Assembly (NCBI RefSeq): GCF_049243985.1
Contig: NC_135379.1
Location: 29,955,001-30,019,000, forward strand
DNA: 64,000 bases
Source: Paroedura picta
Taxonomy: Eukaryota > Chordata > Lepidosauria > Squamata > Gekkonidae
Direction of reading: 5' to 3'
Shown: piece by piece, positions 21,313-32,035 of the stretch
Layout: each line of letters begins with the position of its first letter
How positions within the stretch are numbered: position 1 is the first letter of the stretch
Notes under the pieces: generated by a model
The model's database searches: none
What the model was told of the DNA's origin: nothing
The model's input: the letters and a program-made list of their open reading frames with translations, nothing else
Position numbers and translations under genes: made by a program

Positions 21313-23715
21313 GTTGTGTGGATGCTGCAAAAACATCAATCTGGTTTTGATGCAAAACCTGCACATAGAAGCATCTCTATGTGCAGTAAGTTCTCAAAGA
21401 AAATTTCAGAGTATTTATGAGAGAATACATTATTAGTATCCCATCGCCTTCAGGAAGAGTTTTTGTTGCATGTTCAATATACATTACATATACATGAGAA
21501 AAAATGGATGATCATTAAAAGGCTTCACATCCAAAGGCCTACTAAGGCCATTGTGCTGAATTTTGTGCACAATAAGCATACCTTATAATATGATGTCTCC
21601 AGTGAAATTTGTTAAACCTTGCGGTCTTAACTAAGATCAATTGTCCAGTCATACATTAGCTAGCAAGGTGAATTCAAGGTGAATACATGGTGACTTCAAA
21701 AACTAGGTCCCCTCCAGAACTCACGGCATAGCTGGATTTCTTCCCTCCTTTGCTGCCTTGGTTTGACCGTTTCCCACAGGAAATATTTCAGATGAACTTG
21801 CTGCATTTCTCCACCTGGCTAGAACCCAGCTGAAGAGCTCGGTTTCCTGTGATTTCTCTGCTCTTCAGTTCATGTCATCAGAGCTGGCTGATGGCTGGAA
21901 ATATGGGAAGATGAACAATGTGAGGAGAGATGCATCTTCCTTTGGTCTTGGCTTGATGGGAAATGAAAAACATCTGAGGCTATGAAAATGTCCAATCCAA
22001 GTGTGTTTACTGAGCTCTCTCTAAATGTAATCTGTCACCGAGGAACCCCTGAAGGAGCAACTGAGTCACAAGATCCTGTTGGCTGAGGCAGTGGTGGACC
22101 GGGGGGGGGGGGGGGGGGGCGGGAGAGAAACTCTCACAATTCTGCTAATAAGTATACTAATGGAATAATGAAATAAGACAAGGAGTTACCAAGCTGTAAA
22201 TGTTATGAAACTGCCAAGATCTGGCAGCTCTGAGGAAAACTACAAGTTCATAAATTGTGCAGGTTACCTTTGCAACTATATAGTGCTTTTGAAGCAGTGA
22301 TACTTTAGCATTAATTGCAGTTACGTTTCATTATTTCTCTTGTTGCACTGACATTTCAATACGAGTTGAACTGTCCCTCTCTTCTGTTGCCTGAAAAGAA
22401 AAGTGGTTTCTTTTGCATTGAGTCACAGAGTAGGGATGTTGCATGTGACAGACAGCTCACCAAGTGCTCCTGTTCAGGGAGTCAGCAGTGGTCTTGCTTC
22501 TCTTCTGGGTCTCTTGTAATGCAGCCTAGAGGGAAACTGCATTAATTCAGCTCCAAACCACTAGGCATTAAGTATGTAGAAATAGGCAATCAGTAGTTCC
22601 AGCAACCAAAGTATGGTGTGAAAATGCCCTTCAAATCCCTGTAACTTTTTTATTGGTTCCTCCATGCAGCCATCCCTTCTCATTTTCATGTAGTTGAAAT
22701 CAGTTTTCCCTTTTAAATCATCCTGTGTTTGGCCTTTGTAATTGTTCATGATCTCAATTCATTTCTAACAGGAGCTCCTACATCCCTTATCTGCCGTCCA
22801 GATGGAGCAACTCTTAAAAATAATGTAATCTTACTGAGTTTTTGTAAAGAAATTGGTTTAAACTGGTACTTACTAACTGGTTTGCAAATGGCCAGGGTAA
22901 CTGTTGGGAACTGAAAGAGATCTGGTACCAGTAGACTAATTTCTCTTTTCCCCCTCCCTTCCTTTTTCATATGACAAGCTGACACAAATTTATCTTTTCA
23001 CTTATTTATAGTCTGCCTTTCTCAGTGAGACTCAAGAAGGATTACAGAACAATTACTACAAGACATACTTCAAATATAAGCATAGAACATCCTCCAGTCT
23101 GCGCTCTCTAGTGATCAGCTCATGCTCTTCAAAACAGCGTTAAATCCAACCCTTGCTTTATGCTCATGGATCAGGAAATCACTGTGAGGCATCCCTTGGT
23201 GTCCCCCAGCTATCAAATGGGAATAGAATTCCTGATGCTGTCCTCTTGGGGAAATTCCAGAAATCCAATGAAATTCTGATGGACCTAATTTGCACCATAC
23301 TGAAACACACACGCACACATATACCAATGAAATGAAGATGCAGAATTAGATTGGGGTTAAATAATTAGGAGGTTAGACTGTAGATCCCGGATCCTAGAGT
23401 CTCACAACATTCAAGCTGCTCTTTGTGGTGAGTTTCTTCCATACCCCTTTGACTGGGCAGCTTGGTCCAGATGAGAGACTTTGGTTGGGGATTTACCCTT
23501 GAGATCAGCAAGCCCAATTTAAAGCCTATCATGTTTTGTTGGTGGCTCCATGGATGAGGGCAGGTGACCGGACACACTGGTGCAATGCAAAATTTCACTC
23601 GTGATAGGATTTACCTGGCCTGCCAAGCTGTGAATGCCAGCTGGCTTCTCCAGAAGGGGGTTTCATGTCACTGGGAATCATTTTAGGTTCCCCCCCCCCT
23701 AGAATTTCCCCCAAC
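21313..23715. other. gene-free stretch with poly-G run and LINE scrap
   Basis: No gene recognised. A homopolymer of 19 G lies at 22101-22119. About 22987-23062 (TTATTTATAGTCTGCCTTTC then GAGACTCAAGAAGGATTACA) is the minus-strand 3' terminus of an L2-like LINE. Short frames in between have no known motif. Confidence 0.45.
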
Positions 23716-23969
23716 TAGAAGAGGAGTTGGTTCTTATATGCTGCTTTTCTCTACCTGAAGGAGTCTCAAAGTGGTTTACAATCACCTTCCCTTTCCTCCT
23801 GTGGGGTAGGTGAGGCTGGGGAGTCATGATATTACTGCTCTCAGAACAGCTTTATCAGTGCTGTGGCGAGCCCAAGGTCACCCAGTTGGCTGCATGTGGG
23901 GGAACGCAGAGTCAAACCCAGCTCACTAGATTAGAAGTCCGCACTCCTAACCACTACACCAAGCTGGGT
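23716..23969 (-). mobile_element. tRNA-derived SINE with LINE-like 3' end
   Basis: On the minus strand it starts at the right with CCAGCTTGGTGTAGTGGTTA (A-box-like) and GGGTTTGACTC (B-box-like). A central GGTGACCTTGGGCTCGCCAC follows, and it ends GAGACTCCTTCAGGTAGAGA, AAAGCAGCATATAAGAACC, the 3' end typical of LINE-tailed (MIR/L2-like) SINEs common in squamates. Close to full length, inactive. Confidence 0.75.
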
Positions 23970-26381
23970 CCATGGCTGCATCCAAATACATGGCTGCATT
24001 GGAATGGAAGAAGAGCCCCAAAGTAATGCCAAAAAACTGGATTAAATAAACTAAACAGGGAACCTTTCTTGGGAAATCAAAAGTAGTTTTGGGGAGGGGT
24101 GAAGGGGTCTTTAAATTAAGAAAGAAAGAAAAGGATTATTGATTTGGAGGAATCCATATCTGGGTTCACGCTGTGTAGGTATGCATTTTTGAATGCCCTG
24201 ATTTTTAAAAGCATCTTAAAACGATTTTATTTAGTGTTTTCATCACTGATTTTGAAACTCAAATGCTAAAAGTGAGTAGCGATATCCTCATATTTTAATT
24301 TTAGATAGGATTTTGCCAAACCCCAGTAGTAATAAGAGCAGAAACACTTTTGAGGACATCAGAAAAGATGAAAGGAAACTGCCCTGAAGTTCACACCTTA
24401 CAGAGTTGCTTTATTGACCTAAACAGCCTCCCCATTTGACTTTCATCTTTCCACAAAATGTGGCAGCTGCTCACCTCACCTCCAGCCCTGGAAAACCAGC
24501 AGGGATTGACATGGGCATCTGACACTAACCTAGAAATTGCTCAAGGGACCCCATCGCTAAAGGCTAAGAAGCACAGAACAAATGTAGAGTCCAGTGGCAC
24601 CTTTAAGACCAACGAAGTTTTATTCAGGAAGCCCTGCAGCCCTTCTCCGCCCTCGGAGTCCTCCTCCGTCCCCATCCTTGGAGATCCTCTGGCTGGCTGC
24701 CTCTGCCGTCCACCCCCCCACCACCACCACCACCACCTTGGGTCCGGCTCTTGGCAAGTTAACGGGAGAGGTCAGGAGTGGATCCGTTTTCGTGCTAGTG
24801 GATTTCTGTAGACGGGGGCTGAAAAATCCAAATGGCTCCAATATCCTGCCGCAGATCGCAGATCTCGGGACTACAAGGAAAATATTCTGGAGCAGCGGGT
24901 TTTCCTTCCTGCTGCTTCCACTCAACCCGATGCTGTATTCCTCCCCCACCCCCACCCCCACCCCCTCCCCGTGCGTTGGGTCCGCTTTCTGCATTCATTC
25001 ATTCGCCAACCGGCAGCCGCATCCCAGCGTGGGGACTGGGGTCCTCCAGGCGGCCCTTATTTCTAAGCAGCCCATCGCGATCCTTCCAGCCAAGGAAACC
25101 AAGAGGGCGAGAGGGAGTCCAGTTTGCCTCACCCTCTGCCTCCGGGGCGTCGCAACGAGCCCCCTCACACTCTTTGACCCCCTCCCCCCCCCCCCCCCGC
25201 GCACCCAACCAGTGTCAAGCATCGTTCCCCGACGGACTTCCCATCCTGCTCAGGTTTCCTCCTGGCAATCCCCGGGAAATCCAGATCTTGAGACAAGGGG
25301 AAAGAACCTGGGGTCGTTTGTGACACGCTAGTCATAAAAAGGGAAATCCAGCCCTGAAAGTCGGTTAAGAAGCATGCCTGGAAGGAGTGCAGACCCCCTA
25401 TGGGATATCCCGAAGTTGCACTGGAGCTGAAGCCTGGAAGCGGAGTGGAATTTGCCTCCCAGAGAGAAATGACCGGGGCGCATGAACTCCTCCCTCTGCT
25501 CTCTCTGCCTGCCGGCTCTTAAGACTTTCCGCTGCCCTTCAGTCTTACCTGCGCATTCTTATTTGGAAGGGGAAAGAATTCACAAGAAATATGCGCACTA
25601 TCCCGAATATGGAAATAAACTGGTTTCCTGGGTGATGGTTTCGGCTAACCAACGCACTGATAAAAATTAGACTACCTCAAATGCAATCTGTCACGGGAAA
25701 AGGCAAATAAATTCCCATTAAGAATGCATTTATGCAGCGCTTGGGTGAACTTTGACCTCTGGAGAGTTATTGCAATTAGCCACAACGTGCCCCTCCTTCA
25801 ATTGCTGGGTTTAGGTGGAGTCCCGCAGTCCCTTTCCCGGTGCTTTACCAAAGTGTGCCGGGTTGGCTGCGGGAACGCACGCCAAAGATGCGCGCACACC
25901 CACGAACTGAATTCCGCGATTCTTCTGAAGTGTCCCCCAGAGAACTATCAAAAGACAGTCTGTGTTGTTGTTTTATGTTCTGGGCGCCCCTGGTTCAAGT
26001 GAGGTCTAAGCCAGGAAGGGAGGCTGCTACCCTGAAGATGGCAACGTTATTTCCACTGACCCCGGCCGAAGGATCTGGTTTCACACCTTCCCATTTCTCC
26101 GGGTTGCCGGTCAGCTCGGAAAAGCTTGATGCTAAAAAGCCCGTGCTTGAAAAGCGAGCTGTGCTGAAAGGAGCAAGGTTTTTTTTTTCCTGCAGATGAC
26201 AACGAAGCTCTAGAAATGCCTTGGTTCTTACATACAGTAGTGTTAAAAGAGAATCCGCATTGCTTTCCTTTTCTTTTTTGTAAAGCTGGTTTTGAGTTGC
26301 ATTCTTACCAATGCCTGACTGAGAATTAAGGAAAGCAGGAAAAGAAGAGTTTCGCCTTACAGGTCAAGATATATTCAAATG
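23970..26381. other. gene-free, GC-rising stretch 3' of HOXA1
   Basis: No coding gene. 24640-25330 is C-rich with long overlapping frames in several phases, which is a composition effect. About 25480-25830 looks unique and carries the DR1 described separately. A Penelope-derived scrap lies at 24577-24637 (GAGTCCAGTGGCACCTTTAA). Confidence 0.4.
25746..25758 (-). promoter_or_regulatory. candidate nuclear-receptor DR1 site
   Basis: Minus strand reads AGGTCA A AGTTCA, two nuclear-receptor half-sites in direct repeat with a 1-bp spacer. DR1 sites bind RXR dimers, RXR-RAR, COUP-TF or HNF4. It lies about 1 kb further from HOXA1 than the DR5 RARE, in unique-looking DNA. Role inferred from motif and place only. 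Confidence 0.45.
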
Positions 26382-26578
26382 GGTAGCCGTGTTGGTCTGA
26401 AGTAGCACAATAAAATCAGGGTCCAGTGGCACCTTTAAGACCAACAAAGATTTATTCAAGGCGTGAGCTTTCGAGTGCATGCACAACAAAGATTTATTCA
26501 AGGTGCAAGCACTCGAAAGCTCACGCCTTGAATAAATCTTAGTTGGTCTTAAAGGTGCTACTGGACTCTGATTTCATT
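26382..26578. mobile_element. Penelope-derived foldback repeat
   Basis: Opens GGTAGCCGTGTTGGTCTGAA, then AGGGTCCAGTGGCACCTTTA and the GGCGTGAGCTTTCGAGTGCA block. The inverted arm runs from CACTCGAAAGCTCACGCCTT to GGTGCTACTGGACTCTGATT. The arms are the 3' terminus of the Penelope-like family at 14340. It ends about 150 bp from the RARE. Confidence 0.75.
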
Positions 26579-26610
26579 TTTTTAAGGCGAAGAAAGTGTT
26601 CGCTTTTTAA

Positions 26611-26612
26611 GA

Positions 26613-26642
<30 letters not shown>
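26611..26642. repeat. (GT)n microsatellite
   Basis: About 14-15 GT units followed by GCGCGC, an alternating purine-pyrimidine tract. Confidence 0.95.
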
Positions 26643-26647
<5 letters not shown>

Positions 26648-26732
26648 TAAATAATTGTTGCCTTTAGCACAGAGCCGCGATAAACCGCTGGGACTCCTTC
26701 TAAAATGACCCATCACGGAATTCATTTCTGCT

Positions 26733-26749
26733 TGAACTTTCGGTGAACC
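26733..26749 (-). promoter_or_regulatory. HOXA1 3' retinoic acid response element (DR5 RARE)
   Basis: Minus strand reads GGTTCA CCGAA AGTTCA, two RAR/RXR half-sites in direct repeat with a 5-bp spacer. This is the sequence known from the mammalian and avian HOXA1 3' RARE, including the CCGAA spacer. It lies 3.8 kb downstream of the HOXA1 stop codon, close to its position in mouse. In mouse the element mediates early retinoid induction of Hoxa1 and is needed for normal hindbrain expression. Flanking bases (CAGGTTCACC, AGTTCAAGCAG) are also in unique sequence. RAR/RXR binding here is inferred from this conservation. Confidence 0.93.
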
Positions 26750-27029
26750 TGAGATTAAGCCGGGGGTGAGCGGCTAAACCGTTTGTTGTTCGCTGCCTTT
26801 TCAGACTGAGTAAATATTGATTGCTTTCAATCTGATTGCCCCAGAGGAAAACACCAACCAAGCATTTCAATGTTGCCTCCAAAAATAAACTTTCAGACTG
26901 AACATCAAAAGTGGGACGGGGGCTGGAGGGGGGGCGAAGCCTCATTTGACTTTAGCGCATCAGGAAAAACCCACTTCCAAGAAGGTGAAATTAAAAATGG
27001 ACTTGGCCGGGCGGGACTTGCGGGTGGTG

Positions 27030-27030
<1 letters not shown>

Positions 27031-27104
<74 letters not shown>
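27031..27104. repeat. (ATT)n microsatellite, about 24 units
   Basis: Near-perfect ATT trinucleotide array. It produces the artificial poly-Ile and poly-Leu open frames in this area. Confidence 0.97.
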
Positions 27105-27105
<1 letters not shown>

Positions 27106-28199
27106 TGTTTGGCACAATTGGGAGAGAAGGGGGGAGAGCTTCTTCCAGATCCCCATCTAAAATAAAAAGGACATAATGCAGTGGCCATTGATTCTTGAAT
27201 GTGATTCATCGATCGAGCCATTCACTTGCCCAGACAGAAATGTGGATTCCTTAAAAGAAACCATCTGCAGCAGAACTGCCTCGCCTTATCTCAGACAGCG
27301 CATGTCCACATCATCGGGCTTCAAGCCTGCAGTGATTCCCCCGCTCGCTTTAATCCAGGGGGATGTCCTCGGGCTCGCCCTCGAGATAGGCTCCATGGGA
27401 GGGCTGTTAACTGGCTCTGCAAACACCCCACCCGGCGCCACTTTCCTGGGGGGGGGGGAATCCCTTAGAGGTGAAAGGGAGCTCCGGTTGGGGTGTCAAC
27501 AAGGGTTTTAATCGGTTGTCGACCCCCTTGAGTGCACAGTCTGTACAAGAAGAAGAAGAAGAATCAACTCTAAGAGTCTGGTTTCTCTGGTTTGACCAGG
27601 GGGTTCTCTAGCAATTCCTCGAATGGTTGGCGAACTGGCTTCGCTTCAAGTCTCCCTCCATTACAGGACAATCCTAAACGGTATTAACAGACCCACGGAC
27701 TTTAGAAGAGTGCAGCTCTGTTTAGCGTTTAGACATCTATCCCCTTGAGGGAGGGAGGCAGGCAGGCTGCAGTGTGTGTTTGCTGGGAAGTCAACCCCAG
27801 TGGTAGGATATGTTGTGAGTCGAACTTTCCTAAGAGGAGTCCTAAGGGACACGTGACCTCACAGGTGGTAAGCGAAACACATTTCCTCCCCAAGAACTTC
27901 GTTCGGATCCCCCCCCCCGCCCCACCTCTTGTCTTTCCTGACGCCCCCGAGGGCGCTGGAGGAGCTCGGCCTTCCAGGGTCGGGTGGCCAAATGCCCCGG
28001 CTGCGGAACCGAGCCCGGTGTGTGTGCTAGCTTTCTCTTTTGTGGCTTCTCCTTTCGGTTTCACGAGCAACCCGAGATAATAAAATCTGGCGCAGTCAGA
28101 GGATTCGGTGCAAGCTAGATCTCGGAGCGATTCCTCTCCCCTCTCGACAAAAGGAAGGAGGATAAAAGGAGACCGGAGGGGGGAGGGGGAGGAAAGCCA

Positions 28200-28500
28200 A
28201 AGGATGAGCCGAAACCTCCCGCTTTGAAGTGGCCGGGCAGCCCCTTTGGAGAGAGCCCAGCCCCGCTGCCCAAGCCTGGCCCAGCTCGCTTGAGGTGGCC
28301 GGTGCGCTCGCCTAGCCAGGCCGGGCGAAAGCCGTCAATGCGCGCTCCAGGCCCTGGGCTTTCCAGGCCTCTCGCAAATGTTGCCCAGCGGAGGCTGCTG
28401 TGCGAACCCGGAGGCGATGGGCCGCGCCCTGGGAAAGGGATCACCGCCGTGTTCGGCGATGTCCCGCGCTGGCCAGAAAGGGTTCCTTTGGCGCCCGCTT
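28200..28500. other. CpG-rich island 3' of HOXA1
   Basis: Dense CpG over about 300 bp (for example GCGATGGGCCGCGCC and TCACCGCCGTGTTCGGCGA), in contrast to the AT-rich flank. No coding gene is seen; the overlapping 111-aa and 168-aa frames are on opposite strands and look compositional. It could mark an enhancer or the start of a non-coding transcript near the RARE region. Confidence 0.4.
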
Positions 28501-29139
28501 CCTTTCCTTGCAAATCTATGAACTGGTTTGCAAGGTTTTTCAGTAATTCACCTGCCTGATCTTGTTTTCCATACATCGGGAAGAAATTGGCTTGGGTTGA
28601 AAGAACACCTTGGGTGCACACCTGGGAAGCAGAGTTGGGTAAACAAGGATCTCTCTCTCACACACACAGACATTCACACGCACACACATTTTACCCCGCT
28701 TTGTCCCTTGAAGATCTCAGTGACGATTTAGAAGGGATGGAGTGATGTTGGGTCACTCGGACATTACCCGAAGACAAGGAAATGTGACTCTCTTGACCGG
28801 GGCTTGCGATGTGAGGAAAGACTGGCCGAAGACAGCTTCGACTTTTGCAAAGGACTCTGTTTACACATAGGTCAGTATGCAGTTCGGGGTGAAAAGGTTA
28901 GCACTTGACCCAGGAAGTTCCCGCAAGGGTTCTTCAAAAATAGCTCGGGTTCTTCTGCCCTCCTTGTGGCCCAGCGAAGGATAAACAAGGACCTCGCCGC
29001 CTCCTGATGGATTTTCCAGCTTTGCCGACTCTCCAGGTCCTGTACACGTCTCTTTCAAAGGGAGCGAGGAATTCCAGGGGAGAGCGCAGAGGAAGGGCAA
29101 CGCTTTCCCTAGCCCAGACAAACGGAAGCAAACAAGAAC

Positions 29140-30568
29140 CTGAGATATGAATAAATTTATTACAGAGATTTTTAGGACCCGTAAAATTCTGCTCTGGATT
29201 CCAGCCTCTTTCCCCCCTCTCTCAGAATCTCAGAACTGTGAATGATTGTACAGAAAAAATCAGAAAGGTACTCCATCACAAATGACAACTGATAGAACTC
29301 AGTGTTAACTTAGTACATCAAAGCTTTGTGCATCATGCAAAGTTCCACACACGAATCACGGGAAGGGGGAAAAATACATTCGTTTGTCCATTCATCACAT
29401 TCAGGAATTGGTCTGGAAAGAGATTGTTCACGGAAAAGGGGATGAGAACATAGGCAGAGGGGGGGAGGGGTAATTTTTTAAATTAATATGAACAGGGCAA
29501 GAATCACCCAGCACAGATTTGGAAGGGGGAGGGGTAAAGGGGGGAGGGGACAGACATCAAGCAAGGTTTAGAAAAACCTAGTGCAATTTCGTATTTCTTT
29601 TTCTAGCTCCTTCAAAGAAATAATAGTAGTCTATGATTTTTTCTTTTGAGGTATCTGATTCAGTTGAACCCTTTTGGTTCAGAACATTCTCACTTTTTTG
29701 GTATAAAATCGAAGCAAGTTGAGAATGTATCCACCCTGTTTAAGCTCATTATCTATCTAAACATTTATAGAAAATCCGTAAAAAGATAAATCTCTTGCAC
29801 AAAAGTATTTACAACCCACGAACTCGTACACACAAGGGGGGAAAGGAGACTTTAAATTAGAGGGCGATAGAATTCGAGTAAACGCTTTCAATAGTGCATC
29901 TCTTCATGGACTTGTTGTTGTTCGGCTTCTCACCTCACTTGTCTTTGCTTCCCTCTAGGTTTCCTTCCATGATAACTTTATTCCTGTCTACCGGATTCTT
30001 AGGATTGTTCCCACGAATGGACTAGAGAGGGATACAGAAATATAAATCCTAATCCACAGGGCTTGAGGTGGAAGAATACTACCGACTACAGTAACAGGAC
30101 AATATCAGTATGATAATTAGAATCTATTAAGGCTAAGATCCTAAACGCACAGGGCACAATCCAGCCAAAGCTAGCAGGAGCCAAACTCCAACAAAATAAC
30201 CGGGCTTTAAGTTGACCCTTCTTCTGCATGTTCACCTGGGGACCAAGCCCCATCACAATCGACTTACTTCCTAGGTACAAAGGGTTGTATTGCACCCCCT
30301 CCCCCAATTCCACTGCTAAGGTCTGGGGCCTGGCTAGCTGTGTTTGGATTGTGTTTCTTAACTTAGAAGTAAATCCCATTGGAATCTTGAGCGGGGAGGG
30401 TGACTTTGGTGGAGTAAGCTTCAGAATATGAAGTCCCTGGAAACCAACAAGGAACAGGTGGGGGACACATTCCCCCCCCCCAAAAAAGCGATTTTGAACA
30501 CAAATTGGGGTGGCAGGGCGGGCTGTACTACGCCTGAAGGGCCGCGACAGGAGAGGGAGCAGCAGCGT
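29140..30568 (-). other. HOXA1: HOXA1 3' untranslated region with polyA signal
   Basis: Follows the HOXA1 stop directly. On the minus strand the first well-placed AATAAA is at 29161-29156, about 1.4 kb after the stop. Cleavage is expected 10-25 nt beyond. The stretch has no repeat or competing frame and the length agrees with amniote HOXA1 mRNAs. The exact cleavage site is inferred. Confidence 0.6.
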
Positions 30569-32035
30569 TCAGTTCGAGGTAGGCCGAGTGTTTGAGGTAG
30601 AGGAAGGTGGCGAGGGAGTGCAGGGGGATGAGCTGGACTTCTCTGAAGACTCCTCTGTTTTGCCTTCACTTCCGGTGGGGGTGGCCGGGGAGGTGGGCAG
30701 CAAGCCCTCCTTCTCCCTCTTCTTCTGCTTCATTCTGCGGTTCTGGAACCAGATCTTGACCTGGGTCTCGTTCAGCTGCAGGGAAGCCGCGATCTCCACG
30801 CGACGGGCCCGGGTCAGGTACTTGTTGAAATGGAATTCTTTCTCCAGTTCCGTCAGTTGCTTGGTCGTGAAGTTGGTGCGGACGGTGTTGGGCTGCCCGA
30901 CGTAGCCGTACTCGCCAGCTTTGCCTGCAGACGCGCAAAGAGGAGTCATTAACCACAAGCAGCAGTGAGGGGCAGGGGGCAGTAGCCAACAGGGACGCGC
31001 GCACAGGTGCAGCCGGGGGAACCGCGGCCGAGACCCTCGTGGCCCAATCGCAAACAGGTTTATTCCGAAGCAAATCAAATGCATTTCTAGCAAATGCTCA
31101 GCGCCAATAATCACGAGTGGAAAGCTCCGCTCAGGTTAAAGGGGAACTGGGAACCGGGACTGTACACGGCTCAAAGTAAGGCCAGAATGAGCGCCCACGT
31201 AATTATTTTAAAAACAGAAAACCTTCTCCAGATGGCACCATGAACAAGTTCAGTTAGCATTCTGTAACCAGAGTAACTCTCTTCTCCTAATGTCTCTGCC
31301 CGCTCAAGTTGAAGGGCATGGACACCTGCCCATAAGGAAGACAGAGGAGAAACTTTTTGAACTCTGGCGTGACTCACCTGTTTTCGGCGGATTCCTCTTC
31401 ACTCTCATCCAGTCAAAGGTCTGGGCAGGAGGGGAGGTCTCCGAAGAAGGCGAGCCGCAGGTCTCCTGGTGGCTGGCGTGCAGAGGGGACAAGGGGTGGC
31501 TGTAATTGGCGAGGGGCAAGTTCTGTTGCTCGTCTCCGTAGGAGTGGGGGAGGTACTGGGCAGAACTCACGGCTCCCCCCGAATAGCTCTGAGGGTGCTG
31601 AACCATGGGCGACGAGACGTTTCCCGAGTAGAGCGCAGGAGCGCACTGGGGGTAGCCCCCGTTAATCTCTGCTTCTTGGCCCAGAGGGTAATGGCCGTAG
31701 CTCCCCGAAACGAAATTCTGCGCTCCGTAGCTTGGCCCACAGCCCGGGTGGGAGTAGGACATCCCCAGGCTGGGGGAGTGCTGGTAAACGCCAGTCTGGG
31801 GGTGGGGGTGGGGGTGGGGGTGGGGGTGGGGAGGGCTTATCTGGACCCCCCTGCCCACCAGGAAGCGGTCGTCCCCGCTGCAGCTGTTGGCACTGACCGC
31901 GCACGACGGGAAGGTGGTTGTAATCCCATGGTCGGGGTGGTGGTGAGGGTGGTGGTGGTGGCGATGGTAGGCACGGGAGTCGCCGCTGAGCACCGGCGGA
32001 TACTCGAGGAAGGAATTCATCCTTGCCGTGTCCAT
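30569..32035 (-). CDS. HOXA1: homeobox protein HOXA1 (two exons)
   Basis: Nuclear transcription factor of the labial group, active in early hindbrain and inner-ear patterning with PBX and MEIS partners. Exon 1 is 32035-31378, from ATG ([13 protein letters not shown]) to donor AACAG|GTGAGT. Exon 2 is 30924-30569, after acceptor CTGCAG|GC, ending TGA. The intron is 453 bp and splits a Gly codon ([10 protein letters not shown]). The product is 337 aa (human about 335). The PBX-binding motif at 206-211 reads TFDWMR where the mammalian form is TFDWMK. The homeodomain is at about 231-290 with [11 protein letters not shown] and Asn51 intact. Histidine-rich tracts lie at 24-36; residues 69-79 form a His-Pro repeat in place of the mammalian poly-His run. 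The 3' RARE at 26733 is its expected retinoid input. Intact; very sure. Confidence 0.98.
31797..31832. repeat. in-frame hexanucleotide repeat in HOXA1 exon 1
   Basis: Five to six units of GGTGGG on the plus strand, encoding alternating His-Pro (residues 69-79) on the minus strand. Because the unit is 6 bp, length changes keep the frame. The G-rich strand could form a quadruplex. Confidence 0.9.

Noticed and set aside
26870-27176. Poly-Ile and poly-Leu frames resembling membrane segments
   Set aside because: Translations of the (ATT)n array.
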